From Hydractinia symbiolongicarpus (Eukaryota > Cnidaria > Hydrozoa > Anthoathecata > Hydractiniidae), in NCBI RefSeq assembly GCF_029227915.1, contig NC_079885.1:2976001-3040000 (forward strand): a DNA stretch of 64,000 nt. The letters run 5' to 3'. Numbering within the stretch: the first letter of the stretch is position 1; every line of letters begins with the position of its first letter. Position numbers and translations under genes: made by a program. Of this stretch, positions 1 to 12,700 are shown piece by piece. The notes under the pieces are model-generated. The model was not told the origin of the DNA. It did not search any database and was given only the letters and a program-made list of their open reading frames with translations.

Positions 1-572
1 TCGTTTGCCGGCGATTAAACCACTTTCATTAAGCGTCTCATCAAAAATGAAAACATTTCTGAAAACTACAAGTCTCATGCGTTTTAGTGGTGAAAAAATA
101 ATTCAAAAAATCGTTCGGGAAATGGGTTTACTCCCTGGGTACTTTCTTAGTATTCTTTTGACTATACGGGCCGAGTCCGGGAATTACGGGAAGTCGCGGG
201 TTTTCGTTTGCCGGCGATTAAACCACTTTCATTAAGCGTCTCATCAAAAATGAAAACAATTTTAAAAACTACAAGTCTCATGGGCTTTAGTGGTGAAATA
301 ATAATTTAAAAAATCGTTTGGGAAATGAGTTTAGTCCCTGGGTACTTTCTTTGTATACTTTTGACAATACGGGCCGAGTCCGGGATTTATGGGAAATCGC
401 AGGTTTTCGTTTGCCGGCGATTAAACTTCTTTTATTCAGCGTCTCATCAAAAATGAAAACATTTTTGAAAACTACAAGTCTTATGCGTTTTAGTGGTGAA
501 AAAATAATTTAAAAAATTGTTCTGGAAATGAGTTTGCTCACAGGGTATTTTCTTTGAATACATTCGACTATA

Positions 573-622
573 CGGGCCAAGCCCGGGATTTACAGGAAAT
601 CGCGGGTTTTCGTTTGCCGGCG
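573..622 (+). other. GC-rich hairpin core of the reference monomer
   Basis: Three adjacent potential stem-loops, present in most monomers and shown here in the reference copy. H1 is CGGGC-CAA-GCCCG at 573-585. H2 is GATTT-ACAGG-AAATC at 587-601. H3 is CGCGGG (601-606) against CCGGCG (617-622), with one G-G mismatch and a 10-nt loop; H3 shares C601 with H2. The pairing is read from the sequence. Whether it forms in RNA or single-stranded DNA is inference. Confidence 0.55.
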
Positions 623-632
623 ATTAAACCTC

Positions 633-661
633 TTTCATTAAGCGTCTCATCAAAAATGAAA
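633..661 (+). repeat. TTTCATT/AATGAAA inverted repeat in monomer
   Basis: A 7-bp inverted repeat (633-639 and 655-661) with a 15-nt spacer, recurring in the monomers that carry the 'tttcatt' variant. It disappears in the 'tttattc' subfamilies, so it is a subfamily trait rather than an invariant part of the satellite. It is a weak structural element at best. Confidence 0.4.
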
Positions 662-1500
662 ACATTTTTGAAAACTACAAGTCTTATGCGTTTTAGTGGT
701 GAAAAAATAATTTAAAAAATCGTTCTGGAAGTGAGTTTACTCACAGGGTACTTTCTTTTTATACATTCGACTATACGGGCCAAGCCCGGGATTTACAGGA
801 AATCGCGGGTTGTCGTTTGCCGGCGATTAAACCACTTTCATTAAGCGTCTCATCAAAAATGAAAACATTTCTGAAAACTACAAGTCTCATGCGTTTTAGT
901 GGTGAAAAAATAATTTAAAAAATCGTTCGGGAAATGAGTTTACTCCCTGGGTACTTTCTTTGTATACTTTTGACTATACGGGCCAAGCCCGGGATTTACG
1001 GGAAATCACGGGTTTTCGTTTGCCGGCGATTAAACCACTTTCATTAAGCGTCTCATCAAAAATGAAAACATTTCTGAAAACTACAAGTCTCATGCGTTTT
1101 AGTGGTGAAAAAATAATTTAAAAAATCGATCGGGAAATGAGTTTACTCCCTGGGTACTTTCTTTGTATACTTTTAACTATACGGATCGATCCGGGATTTA
1201 CGGAAATCGCGGGTTTTCGTTTGCCGGCGATTAAACTTCTTTTATTCAGCGTCTCATCAAAAATGAAAACATTTTTAAAAACTACAAGTCTCATGGGCTT
1301 TAGTGGTGAAATAATAATTTAAAAAATCGTTTGGGAAATGAGTTTAGTCCCTGGGTACTTTCTTTGTATACTTTTGACAATACGGGCCGAGTCCGGGATT
1401 TACGGGAAATCGCAGGTTTACGTTTGCCGGCGATTAAACTTATTTTATTCAGCGTCTCATCAAAAATGAAAACATTTTTGAAAACTACAAGTCTTATGCG

Positions 1501-1576
1501 TTTTAGTGTTGAAAAAATAATTTAAAAAATCGTTCTGGAAATGAGTTTACTCATAGGATACTACAAGTCTCATGCG
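1501..1576. repeat. Truncated 76-bp monomer
   Basis: The distance from one 'ttttagtgtt' landmark (1501) to the next equivalent 'atttagtag' (1577) is 76 bp instead of 203. The internal 127 bp, including the GC-rich core, is absent. Confidence 0.9.
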
Positions 1577-2185
1577 ATTTAGTAGTGAAAAGATAATTTA
1601 AAAAATCGTTCTGGAAATGAGTTTACTCACAGGGTACTTTCTTTGTATACATTCGACTACACGGGCCAAGCCCGGGATTTAGGGGAAATCGCGGGTTTTC
1701 GTTTGCCGGCGATTAAACCTCTTTCATTAAGCGTCTCATCAAAAATGAAAACATTTTTGAAAACTACAAGTCTCGTGCGTTTTAGTGGTGAAAATATAAT
1801 TTAAAAAATCGCTCGGGAAATGAGTTTACTCTCTGGGTACTTTCTTCGTATACTTTTGACTATACGGGCCGAGTCCGGGATTTACGGGAAATCGCGGGTT
1901 TTCGTTTGCCGGCGATTAAACTTCTTTTATTCAGCGTCCCATCAGAAATGAAAACATTTTTGAAAACTACAAGTCTCATGCGTTTTAGTGGTGAAAAAAA
2001 AATATAAAAAATCGTTCAGGAAATGAGTTTACTCCCTGGTTACTTTCTTTGTATGATTTTGACTATACGGGCCAAGCCCGGGATTTACGGGAAATGGCGA
2101 GTTTTCGTTTGCCGGCGATCAAACTTCTTTTATTCAGTGTCTCATCAAAAATGAATACAATTTTGAAAACTACAAGTCTTATGCG

Positions 2186-2261
2186 TTTTAGTGTTGAAAA
2201 AATAATTTAAAAAATTGTTCTGGAAATGAGTTTACTCACAGGATACTACAAGTCTCATGCG
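2186..2261. repeat. Truncated 76-bp monomer
   Basis: Same deletion structure as 1501-1576: 76 bp between equivalent landmarks at 2186 and 2262. Flanking variants differ slightly ('tcacagg' rather than 'tcatagg'). Confidence 0.9.
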
Positions 2262-2667
2262 ATTTAGTGGTGAAAAGATAATTTAAAAAATCGTTCTGGA
2301 AATGAGTTTACTCACAGGGTACTTTCTTTGTATACATTCGACTACACGGGCCAAGCCCGGGATTTAAGGGAAATCGCTGGTTTTCGTTTGCCGGCGATTA
2401 AACCTCTTTCATTAAGCGTCTCATCAAAAATGAAAACATTTTTGAAAACTACAAGTCTCGTGCGTTTTAGTGGTGAAAATATAATTTAAAAAATCGCTCG
2501 GGAAATGAGTTTACTCCCTGGGTACTTTCTTTGTATACTTTTGACTGTACGGGCCGAGTCCGGGATTTACGGGAAATCGCAGGTTTACGTTTGCCGGCGA
2601 TTAAACTTATTTTATTCAGCGTCTCATCAAAAATGAAAACATTTTTGAAAACTACAAGTCTTATGCG

Positions 2668-2743
2668 TTTTAGTGTTGAAAAAATAATTTAAAAAATCGT
2701 TCTGGAAATGAGTTTACTCATAGGATACTACAAGTCTCATGCG
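2668..2743. repeat. Truncated 76-bp monomer
   Basis: Duplicate of 1501-1576 at a shift of exactly 1,167 bp, keeping the 'tcatagg' variant at the junction. Confidence 0.9.
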
Positions 2744-3352
2744 ATTTAGTAGTGAAAAGATAATTTAAAAAATCGTTCTGGAAATGAGTTTACTCACAGG
2801 GTACTTTCTTTGTATACATTCGACTACACGGGCCAAGCCCGGGATTTAGGGGAAATCGCGGGTTTTCGTTTGCCGGCGATTAAACCTCTTTCATTAAGCG
2901 TCTCATCAAAAATGAAAACATTTTTGAAAACTACAAGTCTCGTGCGTTTTAGTGGTGAAAATATAATTTAAAAAATCGCTCGGGAAATGAGTTTACTCTC
3001 TGGGTACTTTCTTCGTATACTTTTGACTATACGGGCCGAGTCCGGGATTTACGGGAAATCGCGGGTTTTCGTTTGCCGGCGATTAAACTTCTTTTATTCA
3101 GCGTCCCATCAGAAATGAAAACATTTTTGAAAACTACAAGTCTCATGCGTTTTAGTGGTGAAAAAAAAATATAAAAAATCGTTCAGGAAATGAGTTTACT
3201 CCCTGGTTACTTTCTTTGTATGATTTTGACTATACGGGCCAAGCCCGGGATTTACGGGAAATGGCGAGTTTTCGTTTGCCGGCGATCAAACTTCTTTTAT
3301 TCAGTGTCTCATCAAAAATGAATACAATTTTGAAAACTACAAGTCTTATGCG

Positions 3353-3428
3353 TTTTAGTGTTGAAAAAATAATTTAAAAAATTGTTCTGGAAATGAGTTT
3401 ACTCACAGGATACTACAAGTCTCATGCG
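3353..3428. repeat. Truncated 76-bp monomer
   Basis: Duplicate of 2186-2261 at a shift of exactly 1,167 bp. Confidence 0.9.
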
Positions 3429-3723
3429 ATTTAGTGGTGAAAAGATAATTTAAAAAATCGTTCTGGAAATGAGTTTACTCACAGGGTACTTTCTTTGTAT
3501 ACATTCGACTACACGGGCCAAGCCCGGGATTTAAGGGAAATCGCTGGTTTTCGTTTGCCGGCGATTAAACCTCTTTCATTAAGCGTCTCATCAAAAATGA
3601 AAACATTTTTGAAAACTACAAGTCTCGTGCGTTTTAGTGGTGAAAATATAATTTAAAAAATCGCTCGGGAAATGAGTTTACTCCCTGGGTACTTTCTTTG
3701 TATACTTTTGACTGTACGGGCCG

Positions 3724-5160
3724 AGTCCGGGATTTACGGGAAATCGCGGGTTTTCGTTTGCCGGCGATTAAACTTCTTTTATTCAGCGTCCCATCAAAAA
3801 TGAAAACATTTTTGAAAACTACAAGTCTCATGCGTTTTAGTGGGGAAAAAATAATATAAAAAATCGTTAATGAAATGAGTTTACTTCCTGGTTACTTTCT
3901 TTGTATAATTTCGACTATACGGGCCAAGCCCGGGATTTACGGGAAATGGCGAGTTTTCGTTTGCCGGCGATCAAACTTATTTTATTCAGTGTCTCATCAA
4001 AAATGAAAACAATTTTGAAAACTACAAGTCTCATGCGTTTTAGTGGTGAAAAGATAATTTAAAAAATCCTTTTGAAAATGAGTTAACTCACAGGGTACTT
4101 TCTTTGTATGCATTCGACTATACGGCCCAAGCCCGGGATTTACGGGAAATCGCGGGTTTTCGTTTGCCGGCGATTAAACCACTTTCATTAAGCGTCTCAA
4201 CAAAAATGAAAACATTTCTGAAAACTACAAGTCTCATGCGTTTTAGTGGTGAAAAAATAATTTAAAAAATCGTTCGGGAAATGAGTTTACTCCCTGGGTA
4301 CTTTCTTTGTATACTTTTGACTATACGGGCCAAGCCCGGGATTTACGGGAAATCACGGGTTTTCGTTTGCCGGCGATTAAACCACTTTCATTAAGCGTCT
4401 CATCAAAAATGAAAACATTTCTGAAAACTACAAGTCTTATGCGTTTTAGTGGTGAAAAAATAATTTAAAAAATCGTTCTGGAAGTGAGTTTACTCACAGG
4501 GTACTTTCTTTGTATACATTCGACTATACGGGCCAAGCCCGGGATTTGCAGGAAATCGCGGGTTTTCGTTTGCCGGCGATTAAACCTCTTTCATTAAGCG
4601 TCTCATCAAAAGTGAAAACATTTTTGAAAACTACAAGTCTCATGCGTTTTAGTGGTGAAAAAAAAAATTAAAAAATCGTTCGGGAAATGAGTTTACTCCC
4701 TGGGTACTTTCTTTGTATACATTCGCCTATACGGGCCGAGTCCGGGAATTACGAGAAGTCGCGGGTTTTCGTTTGCCGGCGATTAAACCACTTTCATTAA
4801 GCGTCTCATCAAAAATGAAAACAATTTTAAAAACTACAAGTCTCATGGGCTTTAGTGGTGAAAAGATAATTTAAAAAATCGTTTTGGAAATGAGTTTACT
4901 CACAGGGTACTTTCTTTGTATACATTCGACTATACGGGCCAAGCCCGGGATTTACGGGAAATCACGGGTTTTCGTTTGCCGGCGATTAAACCACTTTCAT
5001 TCAGCGTCTCATCAAAAATGAAAACATTTTCAAAAACTACAAGTCTCATGGGCTTTAGTGGTGAAATAATAATTTAAAAAATCGTTTGGGAAATGAGTTT
5101 AGTCCCTGGGTACTTTCTTTGTATACTTTTGACAATACGGGCCGAGTCCGGGATTTATGA
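3724..5160. repeat. 203-bp satellite array
   Basis: Ordinary full-length monomers with mixed variants. One monomer (about 3868) has 'cgttaatgaaatgag' in place of the usual 'cgttcgggaaatgag', a rare variant. No gene is present. Confidence 0.95.
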
Positions 5161-7146
5161 GAAATCGCAGGTTTTCGTTTGCCGGCGATTAAACTTCTTT
5201 TATTCAGCGTCTCATCAAAAATTAAAACATTTTTGAAAACTACAAGTCTTATGTGTTTTAGTGGTGAAAAAATAATTTAAAAAATTATTCTGGAAATGAG
5301 TTTGCTCACAGGGTATTTTCTTTGAATACATTCGACTATACGGGCCAAGCCCGGGATTTACAGGAAATCGCGGGTTTTCGTTTGCCGGCGATTAAACCTC
5401 TTTCATTAAGCGTCTCATCAAAAATGAAAACATTTTTGAAAACTACAAGTCTTATGCGTTTTAGTGGTGAAAAAATAATTTAAAAAATCGTTCGGGAAAT
5501 GAGTTTACTCCCTGGGTACTTTCTTTTTATACATTCGACTATACGGGCCAAGCCCGGGGTTTACGGGAAATCACGGGTTTTCGTTTGCCGGCGATTAAAC
5601 CACTTTCATTAAGCGTCTCATCAAAAATGAAAACATTTCTGAAAACTACAAGTCTCATGCGTTTTAGTGGTGAAAAAATAATTTAAAAAATCGTTCTGGA
5701 AGTGAGTTTACTCACAGGGTACTTTCTTTGTATACATTCGACTATACGGGCCAAGCCCGGGATTTGCAGGAAATCGCGGTTTTCGTTTGCCGGCGATTAA
5801 ACCTCTTTCATTAAGCGTCTCATCAAAAGTGAAAACATTTTTGAAAACTACAAGTCTCATGCGTTTTAGTGGTGAAAAAAAAAATTAAAAAATCGTTCGG
5901 GAAATGAGTTTACTCCCTGGGTACTTTCTTTGTATACATTCGCCTATACGGGCCAAGCCCGGGATTTACGGGAAATCGCGGGATTTCGTTTGCCGGCGAT
6001 TAAACCTCTTTCATTAAGCGTCTCATCAAAAACGAAAACATTTTTGAAAACTGCAAGTCTCATGCGTTTTAGTGGTGAAAAGATAATTTAAAAAATCGTT
6101 TTGGAAATGAGTTTACTCACAGGGTACTTTCTTTGTATACTTTTGACAATACGGGCCGAGTCCGGGATTTACGGGAAATCGCAGGTTTACGTTTGCCGGC
6201 GATTAAACTTATTTTATTCAGCGTCTCATCAAAAATTAAAACATTTTTGAAAACTACAAGTCTTATGTGTTTTAGTGGTGAAAAAATAATTTAAAAAATT
6301 ATTCTGGAAATGAGTTTGCTCACAGGGTATTTTCTTTGAATACATTCGACTATACGGGCCAAGCCCGGGATTTACAGGAAATCGCGGGTTTTCGTTTGCC
6401 GGCGATTAAACCTCTTTCATTAAGCGTCTCATCAAAAATGAAAACATTTTTGAAAACTACAAGTCTTATGCGTTTTAGTGGTGAAAAAATAATTTAAAAA
6501 ATCGTTCGGGAAATGAGTTTACTCCCTGGGTACTTTCTTTTTATACATTCGACTATACGGGCCAAGCCCGGGGTTTACGGGAAATCACGGGTTTTCGTTT
6601 GCCGGCGATTAAACCACTTTCATTAAGCGTCTCATCAAAAATGAAAACATTTCTGAAAACTACAAGTCTCATGCGTTTTAGTGGTGAAAAAATAATTTAA
6701 AAAATCGTTCTGGAAGTGAGTTTACTCACAGGGTACTTTCTTTGTATACATTCGACTATACGGGCCAAGCCCGGGATTTGCAGGAAATCGCGGTTTTCGT
6801 TTGCCGGCGATTAAACCTCTTTCATTAAGCGTCTCATCAAAAGTGAAAACATTTTTGAAAACTACAAGTCTCATGCGTTTTAGTGGTGAAAAAAAAAATT
6901 AAAAAATCGTTCGGGAAATGAGTTTACTCCCTGGGTACTTTCTTTGTATACATTCGCCTATACGGGCCAAGCCCGGGATTTACGGGAAATCGCGGGATTT
7001 CGTTTGCCGGCGATTAAACCTCTTTCATTAAGCGTCTCATCAAAAACGAAAACATTTTTGAAAACTGCAAGTCTCATGCGTTTTAGTGGTGAAAAGATAA
7101 TTTAAAAAATCGTTTTGGAAATGAGTTTACTCACAGGGTACTTTCT
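5161..7146. repeat. 1,014-bp higher-order repeat, two copies
   Basis: Five-monomer block duplicated with a shift of 1,014 bp. Shared private marks are 'aaaattaaaac' at 5222 and 6236, a one-base deletion giving 'cgcggttttcg' at 5777 and 6791, and 'cgcgggattt' at 5977 and 6991. The single-base deletion makes the unit 1,014 instead of 1,015 bp. Confidence 0.9.
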
Positions 7147-9744
7147 TTGTATACTTTTGACAATACGGGCCGAGTCCGGGATTTACGGGAAATCGCAGGT
7201 TTACGTTTGCCGGCGATTAAACTTATTTTATTCAGCGTCTCATCAAAAATGAAAACATTTCTGAAAACTACAAGTCTCATGCGTTTTAGTGGTGAAAAAA
7301 TAATTCAAAAAATCGTTCGGGAAATGGGTTTACTCCCTGGGTACTTTCTTTGTATACTTTTGACTATACGGGCCGAGTCCGGGAATTACGGGAAGTCGCC
7401 GGTTTTCGTTTGCCGGCGATTAAACCACTTTCATTAAGCGTCTCATCAAAAATGAAAACAATTTTAAAAACTACAAGTCTCATGGGCTTTAGTGGTGAAA
7501 AGATAATTTAAAAAATCGTTTTGGAAATGAGTTTACTCACAGGGTACTTTCTTTGTATACATTCGACTATACGGGCCAAGCCCGGGATTTACGGGAAATC
7601 ACGGGTTTTCGTTTGCCGGCGATTAAACCACTTTCATTCAGCGTCTCATCAAAAATGAAAACATTTTCAAAAACTACAAGTCTCATGGGCTTTAGTGGTG
7701 AAATAATAATTTAAAAAATCGTTTGGGAAATGAGTTTAGTCCCTGGGTACTTTCTTTGTATACTTTTGACAATACGGGCCGAGTCCGGGATTTATGGGAA
7801 ATCGCAGGTTTTCGTTTGCCGGCGATTAAACTTCTTTTATTCAGCGTCTCATCAAAAATGAAAACATTTTTGAAAACTACAAGTCTTATGCGTTTTAGTG
7901 GTGAAAAAATAATTTAAAAAATTGTTCTGGAAATGAGTTTGCTCACAGGGTATTTTCTTTGAATACATTCGACTATACGGGCCAAGCCCGGGATTTACAG
8001 GAAATCGCAGGTTTTCGTTTGCCGGCGATTAAACTTCTTTTATTCAGCGTCTCATCAAAAATGAAAACATTTTTGAAAACTACAAGTCTTATGCGTTTTA
8101 GTGGTGAAAAAATAATTTAAAAAATTGTTCTGGAAATGAGTTTGCTCACAGGGTATTTTCTTTGAATACATTCGACTATACGGGCCAAGCCCGGGATTTA
8201 CAGGAAATCGCGGGTTTTCGTTTGCCGGCGATTAAACCTCTTTCATTAAGCGTCTCATCAAAAATGAAAACATTTTTGAAAACTACAAGTCTTATGCGTT
8301 TTAGTGGTGAAAAAATAATTTAAAAAATCGTTCGGGAAATGAGTTTACTCCCTGGGTACTTTCTTTTTATACATTCGACTATACGGGCCAAGCCCGGGAT
8401 TTACGAGAAATCACGGGTTTTCGTTTGCCGGCGATTAAACCACTTTCATTAAGCGTCTCATCAAAAATGAAAACATTTCTGAAAACTACAAGTCTCATGC
8501 GTTTTAGTGGTGAAAAAATAATTTAAAAAATCGTTCTGGAAGTGAGTTTACTCACAGGGTACTTTCTTTGTATACATTCGACTATACGGGCCAAGCCCGG
8601 GATTTGCAGGAAATCGCGGGTTTTCGTTTGCCGGCGATTAAACCTCTTTCATTAAGCGTCTCATCAAAAGTTAAAACATTTTTGAAAACTACAAGTCTCA
8701 TGCGTTTTAGTGGTGAAAAAAAAAATTAAAAAATCGTTCGGGAAATGAGTTTACTCCCTGGGTACTTTCTTTGTATACATTCGCCTATACGTGCCAAGCC
8801 CGGGATTTACGGGAAATCGCGGGATTTCGTTTGCCGGCGATTAAACCTCTTTCATTAAGCGTCTCATCAAAAACGAAAACATTTTTGAAAACTGCAAGTC
8901 TCATGCGTTTTAGTGGTGAAAAGATAATTTAAAAAATCGTTTTGGAAATGAGTTTACTCACAGGGTACTTTCTTTGTATACTTTTGACAATACGGGCCGA
9001 GTCCGGGATTTACGGGAAATCGCAGGTTTACGTTTGCCGGCGATTAAACTTATTTTATTCAGCGTCTCATCAAAAATGAAAACATTTCTGAAAACTACAA
9101 GTCTCATGCGTTTTAGTGGTGAAAAAATAATTCAAAAAATCGTTCGGGAAATGGGTTTACTCCCTGGGTACTTTCTTTGTATACTTTTGACTATACGGGC
9201 CGAGTCCGGGAATTACGGGAAGTCGCGGGTTTTCGTTTGCCGGCGATTAAACCACTTTCATTAAGCGTCTCATCAAAAATGAAACCAATTTTAAAAACTA
9301 CAAGTCTCATGGGCTTTAGTGGTGAAAAGATAATTTAAAAAATCGTTTTGGAAATGAGTTTACTCACAGGGTACTTTCTTTGTATACATTCGACTATACG
9401 GGCCAAGCCCGGGATTTACGGGAAATCACGGGTTTTCGTTTGCCGGCGATTAAACCACTTTCATTCAGCGTCTCATCAAAAATGAAAACATTTTCAAAAA
9501 CTACAAGTCTCATGGGCTTTAGTGGTGAAATAATAATTTAAAAAATCGTTTGGGAAATGAATTTAGTCCCTGGGTACTTTCTTTGTATACTTTTGACAAT
9601 ACGGGCCGAGTCCGGGATTTATGGGAAATCGCAGGTTTTCGTTTGCCGGCGATTAAACTTCTTTTATTCAGCGTCTCATCAAAAATGAAAACATTTTTGA
9701 AAACTACAAGTCTTATGCGTTTTAGTGGTGAAAAAATAATTTAA
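7147..9744. repeat. 1,827-bp higher-order repeat (nine monomers)
   Basis: Nine-monomer unit: marks at 6991, 7147 and 7723 recur at 8818, 8974 and 9550, each shifted by 1,827 bp. The T-to-C change that turns 'aatttaaa' into 'aattcaaa' is copied with it. This change removes a stop and creates 96-codon open frames, which I do not consider genes. Confidence 0.88.
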
Positions 9745-12700
9745 AAAATTGTTCTGGAAATGAGTTTGCTCACAGGGTATTTTCTTTGAATACATTCGAC
9801 TATACGGGCCAAGCCTGGGATTTACAGGAAATCGCCGGTTTTCGTTTGCCGGCGATTAAACCTCTTTCATTAAGCGTCTCATCAAAAATGAAAACATTTT
9901 TGAAAACTACAAGTCTCATGCGATTTAGTGGTGAAAAGATAATTTAAAAAATTGTTCTGGAAATGAGTTTACTCACAGGGTACTTTCTTTTTATACATTC
10001 GACTATACGGGCCAAGCCCGGGATTTGCAGGAAATCGCGGGTTTTCGTTTGCCGGCGATTAAACCTCTTTCATTAAGCGTCTCATCAAAAATGAAAACAT
10101 TTTTGAAAACTACAAGTCTCATGCGTTTTAGTGGTGAAAAGATAATTTAAAAAATCGTTTTGGAAATGAGTTTACTCACAGGGTACTTTCTTTGTATACA
10201 TTCGACTATACGGGCCAAGCCTGGGATTTACGGGAAATCGCGGGTTGTCGTTTGCCGGCGATTAAACCACTTTCATTAAGCGTCTCATCAAAAATGAAAA
10301 CATTTCTGAAAACTACAAGTCTCATGCGTTTTAGTGGTGAAAAAATAATTTAAAAAATCGTTCCGGAAATGAGTTTACTCCCTGGGTACTTTCTTTGTAT
10401 ACTTTTGACTATACGGGACAAGCCCGGGATTTACGGGAAATCACGGGTTTTCGTTTGCCGGCGATTAAACCACTTTCATTAAGCGTCTCATCAAAAATGA
10501 AAACATTTCTGAAAACTACAAGTCTCATGCGTTTTAGTGGTGAAAAAATAATTTAAAAAATCGATCGGGACATGAGTTTACTCCCTGGGTACTTTCTTTG
10601 TATACTTTTAACTATACGGATCGATCCGGGATTTACGGAAATCGCGGGTTTTCGTTTGCCGGCGATTAAACTTCTTTTATTCAGCGTCTCATCAAAAATG
10701 AAAACATTTTTAAAAACTACAAGTCTCATGGGCTTTAGTGGTGAAATAATAATTTAAAAAATCGTTTGGGAAATGAGTTTAGTCCCTGGGTACTTTCTTT
10801 GTATACTTTTGACAATACGGGCCGAGTCCGGGATTTACGGGAAATCGCAGGTTTACGTTTGCCGGCGATTAAACTTATTTTATTCAGCGTCTCATCAAAA
10901 ATGAAAACATTTTTGAAAACTACAAGTCTTATGCGTTTTAGTGGTGAAAAAATAATTTAAAAAATCGTTCTGGAAGTGAGTTTACTCACAGAGTACTTTC
11001 TTTGTATACATTCGACTATACGGGCCAAGCCCGGGATTTGCAGGAAATCGCGGGTTTTCGTTTGCCGGCGATTAAACCTCTTTCATTAAGCGTCTCATCA
11101 AAAGTGAAAAAATTTTTGAAAACTACAAGTCTCATGCGTTTTAGTGGTGAAAAAAAAAATTAAAAAATCGTTCGGGAAATGAGTTTACTCCCTGGGTACT
11201 TTCTTTGTATACATTCGCCTATACGGACCAAGCCCGGGATTTACGGGAAATCGCGGGATTTCGTTTGATGGCGATTAAACCTCTTTCATTAAGCGTCTCA
11301 TCAAAAACGAAAACATTTTTGAAAACTGCAAGTCTCATGCGTTTTAGTGGTGAAAAGATAATTTAAAAAATCGTTTTGGAAATGAGTTTACTCACAGGGT
11401 ACTTTCTTTGTATACATTCGACTATACGGGCCAAGCCTGGGATTTACGGGAAGTCGCGGGTTTTCGTTTGCCGGCGATTAAACCACTTTCATTAAGCGTC
11501 TCATCAAAAATGAAAACAATTTTAAAAACTACAAGTCTCATGGGCTTTAGTGGTGAAAAGATAATTTAAAAAATCGTTTTGGAAATGAGTTTACTCACAG
11601 GGTACTTTCTTTTTATACATTCGACTAAACGGGCCAAGCCCGGGATTTACGGGAAATCACGGGTTTTCGTTTGCCGGCGATTAAACCACTTTCATTCAGC
11701 GTCTCATCAAAAATGAAAACATTTTCAAAAACTACAAGTCTCATGGGCTTTAGTGGTGAAATAATAATTTAAAAAATCGTTTGGGAAATGAGTTTAGTCC
11801 CTGGGTACTTTCTTTGTATACTTTTGACAATACGGGCCGAGTCCGGGATTTATGGGAAATCGCAGGTTTTCGTTTGCCGGCGATTAAACTTCTTTTATTC
11901 AGCGTCTCATCAAAAATGAAAACATTTTTGAAAACTACAAGTCTAATGCGTTTTAGTGGTGAAAAAATAATTTAAAAAATCGTTCGGGAATTGAGTTTAC
12001 ACCCTGGGTACTTTCTTTGTATACTTTTGACTATACGGGTCGAGTCCGGGATTTACGGGAAGTCGCGGGTTTTCGTTTGCCGGCGATTAAACCTCTTTTA
12101 TTAGGCGTCTCATCAAAAATGAAAACATTTTTGAAAACTACAAGTCTTATGCGTTTTAGTGGTGAAAAAATAATTTAAAAAATCGTTCTGGAAGTGAGTT
12201 TACTCACAGGGTACTTTCTTTTTATACATTCGACTATACGGGCCAAGCCCGGGATTTGCAGGAAATCGCGGGTTTTCGTTTGCCGGCGATTAAACCTCTT
12301 TCATTAAGCGTCTCATCAAAAATGAAAACATTTTTGAAAACTACAAGTCTCATGCGTTTTAGTGGTGAAAAGATAATTTAAAAAATCGTTTTGGAAATGA
12401 GTTTACTCACAGGGTACTTTCTTTGTATACATTCGACTATACGGGCCAAGCCTGGGATTTACGGGAAATCGCGGGTTGTCGTTTGCCGGCGATTAAACCA
12501 CTTTCATTAAGCGTCTCATCAAAAATGAAAACATTTCTGAAAACTACAAGTCTCATGCGTTTTAGTGGTGAAAAAATAATTCAAAAAATCGTTCGGGAAA
12601 TGGGTTTACTCCCTGGGTACTTTCTTTGTAAACTTTTGACTATACGGGCCGAGTCCGGGAATTACGGGAAGTCGCGGGTTTTCGTTTGCCGGCGATTAAA

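Larger units (their letters stand above)
1..1389. repeat. 203-bp satellite array, left end of window
   Basis: Head-to-tail monomers of 203 bp. The landmark gtttgccggcg recurs at 3, 206 and 409, which fixes the period directly. A good reference monomer is 506-708, bounded by the 12-mer aatttaaaaaat at 506 and 709. In order it contains an A/T-rich stretch, a conserved 'gagttt.ctc.c.ggg' block, a gtatac-like block, a GC-rich core with three possible small hairpins (573-622), gccggcgattaaac, an inverted repeat (633-661) and two copies of gtctcat or close variants. The array runs off the left edge, so its true start is not seen. No gene is present. Confidence 0.97.
1390..3723. repeat. 1,167-bp higher-order repeat, two copies, with truncated monomers
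   Basis: The block around 1501-2667 is repeated at 2668-3834 with a shift of 1,167 bp, equal to five full monomers plus two 76-bp partial monomers. The similarity begins near 1390 and fades near 3750. The partial monomers share an identical junction in which 'caca/cataggata' runs directly into 'ctacaagtctcatgcg', so about 127 bp are missing. Both junctions in each unit match at 1,167-bp spacing, so the deletions came before the duplication. Confidence 0.9.
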
